Source of the DNA: Epiperipatus broadwayi
Taxonomy: Eukaryota > Onychophora > Udeonychophora > Euonychophora > Peripatidae
DNA: 64,000 nt
Direction of reading: 5' to 3'
Assembly (NCBI GenBank): GCA_028023455.1
Contig: JAQFVV010006544.1
Coordinates: 434,001-498,000 of the forward strand
Made by a program: the position numbers and the translations under genes. The first letter of the stretch is position 1. Each line of letters begins with the position of its first letter. Of the stretch, positions 47,687 through 59,174 are shown in pieces. The notes beneath the pieces are model-generated. The model had not been told where the DNA came from, made no database searches, and worked only from the letters and a program-made list of their open reading frames with translations.

Positions 47687-48757
47687 GACCTGGGTCTCAT
47701 TTTACGCGGACTTATTTAACACGATTTTGAAGTTACGCGATTCGTGTTTCACCGGAAGTCAAACTCCGATATTGCGCTATTACTTTAAATAATAAATTTC
47801 GCGCAGTTAAGTTATATTGAAAGTAATAGCAAATTATTGGAATTCGACTTTCAACTTAGTAATTTCAATATTTTCAGTGCTTTATAATAGTAAGATTTTA
47901 TGCAATAATGAAATTAAAGTCATGATTTCCATATTTTATGTATACACACATTAAATTTTACAAGATTATAATGTAAATTTGTTCAAACATTGTGCGTGTT
48001 AATTTTGCATTTTAAATCACATTCTGTTTTGCTGTTTAAAAAAGAACGTAATCAATTATTAATCATTTAGTGTCCACAAGTTTCTTTTTAAAAGGTCAGT
48101 AATAGCAGTGGGCACAATTAAATTTGACAATTAAAAATTAAAATCTGATTTTTAATTGTATTTAAAAATTATTTATGGCGACTTGAAATAATCTGATGTG
48201 AAATTTGATTTTTAAACGGAATTGAAAATTAAAGACAAAAATAAGAATTTAATTTTTAGTTGTTTTAATTAAATTTTTCCCAGCAGTGGTGAATAAAGGT
48301 CTTTTTATTATCATAAGTCTAAGTTCATAAACAATCAATAAAATCATCGTCTCAAAGATTAATTACTAATTACATTGTCAACAGAAAAACATTAACACAA
48401 CATGAGAGTGCAAACGAACGTGTGTTTCCGCAAATAGCGATAATAATTAAAACGTGGATAAAAAAATGTAAATTATTGTACTGTAAATTATGCATAAAAA
48501 TATATTATTTTGAATAAAATTAAATATTATAGTTAAAAAAAGTTTGTCTTGTATCAATTTTTTTCAAATTTGAAATTTTATATTAGTCATATTTTATTTC
48601 CTTTTTGCGCGAATTTTAAAGTAATTTTACGTTGGTGCTTTGCTTTTACGCGAATTTTGAAAAATCACAGACCGCATCCCCCCTTTTTCAATGTAAGTTA
48701 CGTCTATTTTTGCGCGTGTTTTCTGAGGAATCTATTGCGTAAAACGAGACCCAGGTG
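47687..48757. mobile_element. Tigger/pogo-like non-autonomous element, copy 3 (inverted)
   Basis: Starts GACCTGGGTCTCATTTTACG and ends with the inverse of CACCTGGGTCTCGTTTTACG, with TA at 47685-47686 and 48758-48759. The subterminal order is reversed relative to copies 1 and 2, so it inserted in the opposite orientation. It has no transposase. Confidence 0.8.
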
Positions 48758-48759
48758 TA

Positions 48760-49345
48760 TTAACATTCACTTGAGTTTCTGACATCCTGAGATATGTAAT
48801 GGAAAATAATATATATATATATATTGTTGTTAACTTACAAAATTGTTAATCTTGGAAAATTAAGAAACCAAAGTTGCCAGATTATTAATATTTAATCTGT
48901 TAATGTACTGATTAGTTAATAACAGTAAAAACAAAAGTATTAATTGTGAAAATGTATATCATGATAAATTAGTATATTAGCTTGCGTTATGATTGTAAAA
49001 AAATATGAAATTTTTTATTTTAAAAAAGGTTAAAAATTTACAAATATTTCTGTGCAATCAAGCTGTAAATGTCAAATTTAGACAACAAATGCATTCGGGT
49101 TTTTTTAGACTTTGTAACAGATTTTAAAATTTTATTCTATGTTCACTGCTTGTAGTCTCTATGCACTTTTAATTGTAGTGGCTTCTTTTTGATTTTTTTT
49201 AAAATTTTCTATGACTAGAATTTTTTTGGATTCATTTCTTACTCGAATATATTGTCAGCCCCAGTTCAAAATAAATTTAAAATTAAATATTAAGGTAGGA
49301 GATATTAAAATATGTTTAATATCCAAAAATATATAAGAAATTTTA
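48760..49345. other. Intron, no feature recognised
   Basis: AT-rich spacer with no readable gene. Confidence 0.4.
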
Positions 49346-49359
49346 TATATTACAAGAGA

Positions 49360-49620
49360 CCACTAAACATCACATGGTCACCATTTCTTATGCTTGCTCA
49401 TAACTGTTATTAAAACAGGCAAAACTCTCCATACAGTAATGCGTCCTACGATCTAGGTGCAGTATTATCAGATCCAAAGCTCCTCACTGATGAAAGCCAC
49501 AAGCTAGAAACTAGTCTGGGGATATTGGATGAGGGATTTTATGCATAAACCTTCTGGCATCCATTGATTATTTTAACTTGCACAGAGTGGCACTACTGTA
49601 TGCAGAATTTTGCCTATTTT
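49360..49620 (+). mobile_element. Short retro-inserted element with hammerhead motif, copy 1
   Basis: A 261-bp insertion is flanked by a perfect 14-bp direct repeat TATATTACAAGAGA (49346-49359 and 49621-49634). A long duplication of this kind points to target-primed insertion, not cut-and-paste. Inside, 49412-49443 and 49590-49619 are inverted repeats (AAAACAGGCAAAAC, then ATACAGTARTGC). The centre holds a type I hammerhead fold (49472-49530). There is no open frame and no tRNA promoter that I recognise. The second copy is at 53815-54312. Confidence 0.75.
49472..49530 (+). ncRNA. Type I hammerhead ribozyme, copy 1
   Basis: The self-cleaving core is complete. Helix I is ATCCAA/TTGGAT (49472-49477 with 49525-49530), an internal loop AGC/TA, then TCCTCA/TGGGGA (49481-49486 with 49517-49522). 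The core CUGAUGA is at 49487-49493. Helix II is AGC/GCU with an A-A mismatch at its base. GAAA (49507-49510) is followed by a two-pair helix III (AC/GU, loop UA), then cleavage site C at 49516 in GUC. Very short helix III and a looped helix I are typical of hammerheads of PLEs and animal retrozymes. The A-A at 10.1/11.1 could weaken activity. It is sense to ubiquilin transcription. Confidence 0.7.
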
Positions 49621-49634
49621 TATATTACAAGAGA

Positions 49635-50540
49635 GCATGAGAGCAAGTAAGGTATAAGTAAGATATTAAATATTAAAATATATATAAGTAAGATAAGATA
49701 TTATAGAGCACAAGAGATCTCTGCGAGATCAGGCCAGTTAACTCCATGGAGCAACTAAAATTAACTAAGTTCACCAGCATTATCAATAAATAAAAGTAAG
49801 TTATACTCAAAATAACCATTCATCATCATGAATGATCAACAATAAAATAAATCAACAGTCAAATAATTGGGCAAACCAGGAGTAGATCACCTCTCATTGA
49901 CCATGATCCTCAGTCTCCCAAAGCAGGGTGTAGTTATACTTTTGACTAAGGAAACCAAATAAAGCAAAATGATGAAACTCAGGAAAGAAGAAAATATTTT
50001 GAAGAAATTGGTAAATATAAGCAAGTATTATAGCATTGCCTTCAGTGTTCATGGTGGAAGGTGATATTTTTATAGATGTAGGATGTAATGTGTTCATGAT
50101 ACTTCAATGTTTTATCTCTTATCTGCACATACCTAAGGCTTAAACTTTTTCGAATAAGCCCCACAGGAGCCGGGCTTTCTATCAATAGAAATAGTCTACT
50201 GGGCACAGAGCTGTATCATGGGTATAGAACCTTTAAGAATCGTAAAGTAAATATGTAAGGTACTCCACATGGCCAAACATTCTTTTGGTCATTTTTTCTC
50301 TGTGTGTCCTCTGGGTATTACATTATGTTTGTGCATAAACAGATAGCTTTTATGGTGCTTATGCTACATTGCAACTTGTATTTTATAATGAGGTTGTCTG
50401 TCCATCATGATGCTAGAGGCAGACATGCATATATTAGGCCAATAGTCACCCTATCTCCGAAAATAACAATTGATCAAATAAATGAGACTTACCAGTAACC
50501 CAAATAGCTTAACATTGCTTAATTAAAAATTATATTCTAG
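49635..50540. other. Intron, no gene recognised
   Basis: Less AT-rich than the surroundings in places (49880-50480), with scattered short frames. I recognise no protein motif or repeat family. Confidence 0.35.
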
Positions 50541-50830
50541 CATGTAAGTCTGTGTAAATGTTAAGGTACAGCAAAGCATGATTAACAATAGATCCAAGAA
50601 ATGAGACAATTGGTTTTGAAAAATAGCCAACATGGCTTAATAATTATAACCCAGCTTGTAAGTCTAAATGTTAAAATAGAGCAAAGCGTGACTAACAATA
50701 GACCCAAGAAATGAGATAAATGCTTTTGACCAAGGAGCCCTACAAAGTGTAAAAAATTGTATCTCAGCTTTTAAATCTGGAAATGTTAATGCACAGCAAA
50801 GTATGATTAACCAAAAATTTTTGTTGTGAA
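50541..50830 (+). repeat. Three degenerate tandem units (116-121 bp)
   Basis: Anchors of the form TAARTCTG-x-AAATGTTAA lie near 50545, 50661 and 50782, each followed by an AGCAAAG-YRTGAYTAAC block. Two units share ATAGAYCCAAGAAATGAGA. Confidence 0.75.
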
Positions 50831-51499
50831 ATTAAATTGATTGAAGTAAAATATCAAGAAAGTTTCACTTCCAATTTATGACTGGGGTAGTATGACCAGT
50901 TTGATACATAGCTACACTAAGAAAAGTAAATAGATAGTTGGCAGCATATTCCTCAGGTTTGACTATAAAAAAATTTAATTAATGGGGGGGTATTTAATTT
51001 TTTTAGACCAATTTTTTTAAAACTGGTTTTCAATTCAATATTCTCTTTAAGTCCCCAACATGATACTATAAAAAGTCGCAAACATTAAATATATTTAAGA
51101 ATATTTTTTAAAAAAAAGATGAGGGGGAAGAACAAAATAAGATTTTAATAACTTTGTAAATTTTTTATTTTTAATTAGAGTTTTTTTCTTTATCTCTATT
51201 TAATAAAAAAGAAAAATCAAATCAGTGCAATTAACTGATTATCTTGTTTTTTTTTTTTTTGCAATAAAGTTTGTTTTTTAATAAATTATAAAGGGAATAT
51301 CAAGAATTTTATGTTTAAGTTTTGACTTGTTTTTAATATCTGTGATCAAGTAGGTAATTGGCTGAATAATTGTTTTTATAAAATTTTATCTAATTGGTTG
51401 TCATGAAGGTTATCATATGAGACAAACTGTAATTGGCTTGTGGGCAAGATCGTTCTAGAAAAAAAATAAATGTGGGTATGTGAATTAGTGATAATACCC

Positions 51500-51750
51500 A
51501 AATATATAAGAAATTATTCCTAACATAGCTGTCGAAGAGAGAGCAGTCATGTCTTAATCCAGCTGTTGAAAAATAGAAGAAATTATTCCTAATTTAACTG
51601 TTGCGAGAGGGGTCAAATCTTAATCCTGCTGCTGAAAAGAACAGTAGTATTCTAAAGTTAGCTATGAATAAAAAGCAGCCCTAGCTTAATCCAGCTGATA
51701 CCAAGCTATTGAATAGAATAGCAAAAGTTTTAATCAAGCTTTTAGAATAC
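51500..51750 (+). repeat. Degenerate tandem units around CTTAATCCWGCTG
   Basis: The block AAGAAATTATTCCTAA, followed by an AGCTGT or ACTGT step and CTTAATCCAGCTG-like sequence, recurs about every 75 to 95 bp three times or more. Confidence 0.6.
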
Positions 51751-53801
51751 TATGATTTTAGCCCTAAAAATGGTTTATACACTGAAAACAATGTGCTAGA
51801 TTTAGTTAAAAGCTAGCCATCACCCTCCATGTATTTTACTTTCATCTTGCCTTCAATCAAGAGTATATATAAGTCCCTGTCTACATCTGTCTCACCTGGA
51901 AATTCAAGAGGAGAACCAAATGGACAAAAAAACTGCTACTTTCATGCATTACGACTACAGGCCCATGTGTAGAAGCCTCAAAGAGAAACTCCATTGGGAA
52001 AAACAAATTGCAACTAGAAAGGCCTCCATATACAAGAAAGCCATGGTTAGAGATATTATTTTTTTATGTGTGCATACTTTTTTGTGTGTCAATAGAAATT
52101 TGTTTTTGTTTCATAAAAGTAATAATTTGGTTTTTGGGTTTTATGAATACTCGATAATAGTAAATACTTCACTAAATTAAAGTATTTCAAATTATTAGTC
52201 ATTTCCTTTTTGTATGAAATTCAATCAAATTTTTCTTACAAACAGTGAAATAGTTTTTAAAGAAAAAAAATCGGTTGTAAAGTTGGTTTTTTCTTGCTAA
52301 GCTGAATCAAAGATTGTTATCTTTAATTCTGAATATGTTTTTTAATTAATTCTTAAATATTTTAAAGAAATTGAATCAAAGATTGTTATCTTTGATTTTG
52401 CAAATATTTAATAAAGTCTTAGTTATTTTTAAAGATAGAATCTAATAAATTTAAAGTTAATCCATGAATAAAAATTAATTGATTAGTTAATACAATTTTT
52501 GTAAAAAAAAATTTTTTTTATGAAATGGGTATTTGAAATGTCTACTATCATACCATTTTTTTGTTGTTGTTGTTACTTACAAATTAAATAATTGTTTTAA
52601 AAAAGTATATATATTTTTTTAGTCTTAATTTTTTTATTCTATCCAATTCCTATTTCATGAAGTGCAGTGGGTGTGTGATTTTATATCAAGACAGCTCATA
52701 TTCTAGGATTTAGTCGTTTTTTTTTATGATACCAATAAAACTAGTTATTTATAAGAAGGGAATCCCATGATTTGCTTAAGGTTATTTATAATAAGTTAAT
52801 CTATTTATTTATTTCCCTCTTGTTCACAGTAATCAATTACCGAGTTCTTCCTTCCTGAGCTAGATTTGTGCGTAACGGCTATATGGGTCAGAGGGGCATA
52901 TATATTTAGTGCATGGGCATCAAGATGATGATGATTCTGAATTGGCACGAAGAGTATATTCTTCAAAGTCCATGGACTATATTTTATTTAGTTTAGTCTT
53001 TATTAGAAATTAAGTTTATAGATAGCCAGTACATCAATGGTACTAAGTGGCCAGAGCATTGATGATGATTAGCATGTTTTAGTATCTCAGCATTATTATT
53101 TTTATGGTTATATATTCTTATGGATTAGCACTTAAGTATGTGCATCCAAATTAATGTTTTAATAATTGCCCCAAGCTGGCAAAGGCATTGGCCTGGTCTA
53201 CAGTATACTCATTTCAAACCTAGTCCCAAGATTGAGTGTTTATTTTTATTGTTAATCATTCATGATGATGAATGAATATTGCTTATCCTTATTTATAATG
53301 CTGGTGAATTTATGGTTAATGATACTGATAATTACTCTAGTGAGTTAACTGCGATGATCTCTCAGGTGATCTACTATGCTCATCTCTTTTATAATAAATT
53401 TTATATATATTTTTACTTGAGGATAAGCAAACAATTTTCTCAGATCTCTGATGGTTTATATCCCAGTTTTACATAGTTAGAAATGGCTAGTCTACTGAGG
53501 GTCATTGATGATCACATATTGTTGGCCATCACACCAGGTATGACCCTCTTATTTCTTTAGTGTTATAATATATATATTAATTTTATGATGCTAGTTTTTA
53601 AAGTATCATATATTTATACAAGTGTATTTTTTCTTACCGAATCAACTCTTGTATTAATAGTTCTGAACTTTTATGTCAATTAGCATTTGTTATTGTTTGT
53701 ATTCAAATTATCTTTAAAAAAAAACATTTTTTTGCTATACATTTTGAATTTAAATTTACCTGTTGTGCATATAAATTCTAGAAATAGTTGCATGAGCTTG
53801 C
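51751..53801. other. Intron, no gene recognised
   Basis: The + strand open frame at 51920-52180 begins with MDKKTATFMHYDYRPMCRSL. It is basic and unlike its AT-rich flanks, but I cannot match it to a family. It may be part of an unrecognised transposon. The remainder has no features. Confidence 0.35.
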
Positions 53802-53814
53802 TAAAGCATATCAT

Positions 53815-54312
53815 TTATACACAAGCATGGGAGGTGGTGGTCATGTGATGTTTATTGGCTTAAAACCAATCCTGCCTAATAGGATAGTGATGGCTATGGT
53901 TATTAAAGAACCAAAGACACCAAAATGTATGGGTTCTGAACTGGGTTCAGACCCATATGGCTATATAAGCTAATGGGCTTGGATTGAAAACATGGTGTTT
54001 TCAGTTTAAGACTCATAGTTTTGTAGTTAAATGGAGAAAAAAGGTGGTTGCTGGAGGGTTGCATTAGATCCTAAGATCTAGGTGCAATGCTCTCAGATCC
54101 AAGACTTCTCATTGATGAAGGTTATAAGCCAGAAACTAGTCTGGGGATATTGGATGAGTAAGCACTAGATTGGGATTTTATGCACAAGCCTTCTGGCATC
54201 CATTGATTACTCTAGCTTGTTGTGTGTGGCAATATATATAGTGAGTTTTGCCTGTTTTAACAACAGTTAAACACAAGCATGGGAGGTGGTGGTCATGTGA
54301 TGTTTATTGGCT
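53815..54312 (+). mobile_element. Short retro-inserted element with hammerhead motif, copy 2
   Basis: A 498-bp insertion is flanked by a perfect 13-bp duplication TAAAGCATATCAT (53802-53814 and 54313-54325). It has 46-bp direct repeats near its ends (53819-53864 and 54271-54316, each starting ACACAAGCATGGGAGGTGGT). These match, in reverse complement, the 5' end of copy 1. The core 54060-54260 aligns with 49430-49620 and holds a second hammerhead. Direct terminal repeats plus a hammerhead recall the pseudo-LTR layout of PLEs and the tandem layout of retrozymes. Confidence 0.7.
54097..54155 (+). ncRNA. Type I hammerhead ribozyme, copy 2 (core mutated)
   Basis: Same fold as copy 1: ATCCAA/TTGGAT, internal loop GAC/TA, TTCTCA/TGGGGA, helix II GGUU/AGCC, GAAAC, UA, GUC. 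The core reads UUGAUGA, a C-to-U change at position 3, which is expected to abolish cleavage. Helix II differs from copy 1 by paired changes (A-U to G-C), and C-G became U-G, so pairing is kept. It lies about 520 bp before the next ubiquilin exon. Confidence 0.65.
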
Positions 54313-54671
54313 TAAAGCATATCATATTATATATTGTGATATTACAATTCTATATTAAATCATTGAGTTATTTTCACTTCCTTTAATTCATTGATAAATT
54401 ACATTTGAACTTAAAAATCATCATTTTATCAATTGTCTTTATTAATGAATTATTATTTCAACAATGATTTTTATTTTAAAGAATGAAAAATACTAATTTA
54501 CTATGTTTTATGTTTATTCTCATAAATATAGTAGAAATAAAAATATAATGTATACATATGTTGATTATATGTATGTGTAAGTAATGTATACTCATACAAT
54601 ATATACACAGATTCAAGTAAAACATGCATATTAACATGTGTAAATGTACTTGTATTTTTGTTTTTTGACAG

Positions 54672-54814
54672 GTAGTATGTTTAATAGTATAGGCATGCAG
54701 AGCTTAATGCAGCAAATGACTGAAAATCCTCAGCTGATTCAGAATATGTTACAAGCTCCATATATGCAAAGTATGATGCAGATGTTGTCTGCAAATCCAG
54801 ACCTTTCCCAACAG
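54672..54814 (+). CDS. UBQLN: Ubiquilin, internal exon (third STI1 repeat)
   Basis: This 143-bp exon completes a Gly codon and then encodes [38 protein letters not shown] and SANPDLSQQ. This Met/Gln-rich block with NPQL-x-Q-NML and APYM is the third STI1 repeat, which binds hydrophobic client segments and chaperones. The acceptor is TTTTTTGACAG ending at 54671 and the donor GTCTGT starts at 54815. The exon ends in phase 0, so the next should start with the MLNNPLFAGNPQ-type segment; no such exon is visible before 64000. The missing C-terminus includes the fourth STI1 repeat and the UBA domain. Confidence 0.95.
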
Positions 54815-57009
54815 GTCTGTGATAATAATTTTAACTTTTATTATTTTTATACATTTATTTAGATCATATTATATATATCATTTGGATTTATTATTTCTAA
54901 TACTACATTTTGAATACTTTTTTTTTGGGTTGGGGTGGGGGGGTGGGTTGGATGCATAAGAAATATCAATTTCTTAAATTACAAAATTTATATATTTGTG
55001 ATGTGTTTTATTAGAAGTCAACTTTTAATGAAATTGGTAAGTAAGTATGTACACAAAAATGTAAAAAGCAAAATTAATTTGGGCATTTGTAGAAATGTTT
55101 ATAATAAATAACTTTCAAGATGATTGCTCTTCGAATATTTTAAGAATGTCTTTGGCTTTGGTCCAGTAATTAAAATATTAAGCCATGTATTTCATAAGGC
55201 ATTTAACTTTGAGGGATATAGGGATCAGCAAATAAGAACACACAAAAGAAAAATTATTCAGACAAATTAATTTTTTTAAACAATGTAATAAAAATTTAAA
55301 TTAGTATCAATATCATTAGAGAAAAAAAGAAAATTAAAAAATGTAAAAGAATTTGAAGATAAAATTCTTATGAGCTGAAGTAGGTCAGTTAAGAAATTTA
55401 ATATCTTCGCAAATGAATTGTTTTCTGTTTTGTTAGTAATGAAAATATTAGCCCTCATCAGTTTTGAGATTAACAAAAAACATAAGTTTATTAATGAAAA
55501 CATATATATAAATTAATGACTAAGAAAGAACAATTTTATTTCAAAAGTAGAATTTTTTGTTTAAAACTGTGTAAGCAAATACTTTTTGAATAATTTTATA
55601 CTTTTAATTAGTGTATATTTCATTAATCAATAATCAAAAAAATAAATAATTAAAAATGAATATATAATTATCTATGAGAATATTCATTAGCAGCTATTTG
55701 TAAACAAGTTTAGCTGTTCTATCTTTAGAAGACAAAAAAGGCAAAATAAAGATGAGTTTTGTAATGGCCATACAAATCACTTCATAAAACATATTATGTC
55801 ACATGCTAATCTCAGCCTGTTTATTTGACTTTTTTTGAAATTGTTTTTAATTTCTGCAGCAGATTTTTTTGCTAATGATTTTTCTCTTAAATTCTATCTT
55901 CAATCATATTCTTCAAATGAAAATAATAGTCTTTGAAATAATCTTTCTAACTAATTGTAATCTAATTATACCAAGAAAATCAAAAAATAGATTTTTAGAA
56001 AGTCTATTAATATTTATTTGGTTCAAGTGATGGCTGGTCCATAAGCACTCTGGCGCTGCAATACTCCCGAAAAAAAATTATTACATTTGTGCTTGAAAAT
56101 ATCAATAATATAACAATCATTCAATATTTTGCATAATTGCTATGTAAATACAACTAATAAAACCATTTTTTAAAAAAAATTATTTTAAGGATGCTTGAGA
56201 TTTTATTCAAAGATGCTGCTAATAATGGCAATGCAGAAACATCACACTCGTGAATTTCAGCAAGTTCTGCAGAGATTTGTTTGCTTTTATCAACGCGCAT
56301 AACTAGCGCCATTGGACTGCTCGCTGTGGCAGCGTCAGTAGTTATTTGAGCATGGTATGTTTATCTACTCTGGTTTTTCTTCAGAGCATATAAATTTATT
56401 TTCGTTTAGGATGAGAAATAAAGTATTCTGTTTTTTTTTCTTATAATTAACATTTATAAATTAAGATAAATATTTATTACATAAAAATATAACAAAATAA
56501 TAAAAGAAATAGATGTTTGTGCATTATTCGGTTTATTAAGCTTGGCAGCTATTTTTTTTTTAAAACAAAACATTTCAGGGATTTGCAATTTTTTTTTTTT
56601 TTAATTGTTATTTTAAGTATTTATTTTTATATAGCACTATGTTTACAATTGTATTACATTTAAATTCATTCAGACATCGTAAATAGTAATTTAAAGTGAA
56701 TAGTCTATCCTCACGCTTTCATTGCCAGTACTTAAGATTTGCTCATATATAAGCATTTGAGTTGAAAGAATAAGTGGATTCATTTTATTCTTTCATAAAT
56801 ACTATATCTTATATTGGGAATGGAAGTATTCATTTATTATTAACATTCTTGAAAAGCGCATGCACAATTAGCTTGAAAGGCTGATATTTAAATGTAATAC
56901 AATTGTTATTTTAAAAAAAGAAAAATTTCTGCAAAAATTAATTATAATATTTACACTTTTTAGTTATTATTTTTTTTTTTGTATTAAATAAAATTATTAA
57001 TATTGTAAC
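54815..57009. other. Ubiquilin intron, no gene recognised
   Basis: AT-rich intron. A slightly GC-richer stretch at about 56030-56350 contains CTCTGGCGCTGCAAT and the inverse-like ACTAGCGCCATTGG, but no element boundaries are visible. Confidence 0.4.
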
Positions 57010-57490
57010 TTATTAGAATGAGAGAGGTACATGAGAAAGAGAAAAGAGATAGAGAAAAAAAGAAAATGCTAATAATGAAATGAGAGAAGGGTGTGAGGAA
57101 GAGGAAGAGATAGAAAAGAAAATGCTAATAATGAAATGGAGCTAATGATAATGGTAACCTACTAGAATGAGATGGTGGTATGAGAAAGAGAAAAGAGAAA
57201 TACTAATAATGAAATGAAGATATAATGATAATGGTGAGGTTAAATGATGGAAAAGAAAAGAATTGAGGAGGAAAAGAAATGGGGAAAAGTAATAGAAATG
57301 ATATATGTAATGGAGAGAGAAAAGAAATGAGATGATGGAAAGATATGAAAGAGAGATATAAGAAGAAGATAGAATAAAGGAGAGAGAAATGAAATGAGAT
57401 GATAGAAGAAACTCTTAACGAATGTTTTAAATAGCTGAGATGATAGAAAGATATGAGAAATGATATGAAAAGAAATGGAATAAAATTGAA
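57010..57490 (+). repeat. Purine-rich degenerate repeat (GAGA/GAAA)
   Basis: Almost 500 bp of sense-strand purines built from GAGAAAGAGAAAAGAGA, interspersed with AATGCTAATAATGAAATG repeated three times or so. Expected behaviour is low-complexity; no gene. Confidence 0.75.
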
Positions 57491-58380
57491 ATAAAATAAA
57501 ATATAAATGTGAGACTCTAAACGACTCGGCTCAGTGGGGTTACAATAAATTTAAAGAAAAGAGATGATGATCTAGAGATGTATAATCAAAGAAAGGTCAA
57601 ATCCAATACTGATGAACTATAACTACTACAGCATATTAATATTTTAATAAACCATACAAAAGATTATCTAAAATCACTAATCAATGCTTACCATATTAGT
57701 CCTACCAATAGATTATACACTCTCTGAATAAGACTATGATGCTTTGCTTTAAAATATTATCTTACAGATTTATATTTATTAAACAACAAGAGTAAATAAC
57801 CTCAGGGATTTTAAAACTAACACTCTTGTGTAAAATTAAAGTTTAAGTTAAGTTGCCTAATAAAGGATTACTGTGATTAATAAATAAATAAGTGGCATCT
57901 TAGCTGACCATAAAATAATTATAATAGGTTCAGTCTTAAAGTAATACACAAAACAAATATTAATTCACAAAATTTAATGAATCAATTTAAATTTAACTAA
58001 TAAAGGCCTATTATCTAAAATATTACTTGAGCAGAGAAAAGAGCAAGGGTACTTTTAATGTCTTTCCATACTCATAGACAACCAAATGCAAATGAATTAG
58101 AATTCTTTAAATATATCAGATTTAAGATGATGATAGATGATGTGCAGTGAATATAAGATAAGGTGTAGCTTTTAAAATAATATTAATTAAAATATTTCTC
58201 TGAAGTACTACAATTGTTAATCTGATATTGCATAATTTTTTGTCTGAAAGATATACTGATACTTTTAAAAAAATAAACTTGTAACTAAGTATTTAATTAG
58301 GTATCTGCTATAATGCAATTATCTGTATTTATGATTCAATATGAAAATCATTTACTTTAACATAGTTTTTTTTTTTTTTT
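57491..58380. other. Intron, no feature recognised
   Basis: AT-rich spacer up to the PLE insertion. Confidence 0.4.
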
Positions 58381-58535
58381 AATTTTCAAGATAATATTAA
58401 ATACGCTTAACGTATATAGTGAAATTAAAATTCAACGATTATATTAATATTTCTTAAGGCTAAGCGCTTTCAGAGCTTACACTCATATTCATAGCCTTTT
58501 AACGTGGTAATTTATGCAAATCTATGCAAGCTTAT

Positions 58536-59174
58536 TTATATTGTCCATCTCTTTGAAATGGAAAAGCATGTGTCTCTCCTGTTTATTGCTTTCAAATTTC
58601 TTGATATATACCATGCTTCTTTAACCTTCCTTTTGATGTCATTTCTTTCAGTTGCAATTATCCTAGCATTTGCAGGTTCAAATTCATGATTAGCCTCCTT
58701 TTGATGGTCCACAAATACTGAGCTGCCTTCGTTTCTTCTTAAAACTCTTTTGTATAAGTATTTATGCTGAGCCACTCTGTTGTTTATAGTGGCCCGAGTC
58801 TCACCATAGTATACTGCACCGCAGTCTGCCTGAGGGCATGCCAACTTGTACACAACATGTGGTGTTGATTGTAGGTCAATTTTGTCCTTAGAATTGTTCA
58901 AAATCCTGTTGGTGTTTGGAGGGGTTCGAAAACCTACCGTAAATTCATTCTGCAATTTTTTGACCAGTTTTCTAGCAATGTTAGGAATATATGGCAGACA
59001 TATGCGTTGTTTTTTGTTCCTGCTAGGTTTGGTTATGTTTTCATAAAATGTTTTAATTCTTTTGTTGATGGTTATTAAATCATAACCAACCTTCATCAGA
59101 TCATTAACATATTGGTTAATATTTATACTTCTTTCTTCTTCATATTTGCACAAAGAAGTATAAATATTAACCAA
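58536..59174 (-). pseudogene. PLE C-terminal protein with GIY-YIG endonuclease, left copy
   Basis: A minus-strand frame of 212 codons. After about 13 residues read through the hairpin, it gives the end of the PLE RT thumb and linker (KKQRICLPYIPNIARKLVKK), then the GIY-YIG endonuclease. VVYKLACPQADCGAVYYGET contains the VYK and YYG versions of the two Tyr motifs and a Cys pair. NNRVAQHKY has the Arg and His, and a Glu lies in VKEAWYI. The RT catalytic core is absent (5' truncated). The start ATG at 59174 lies in the other arm, so the N-terminus is an artefact. The fragment is open but could not retrotranspose alone. Confidence 0.9.
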
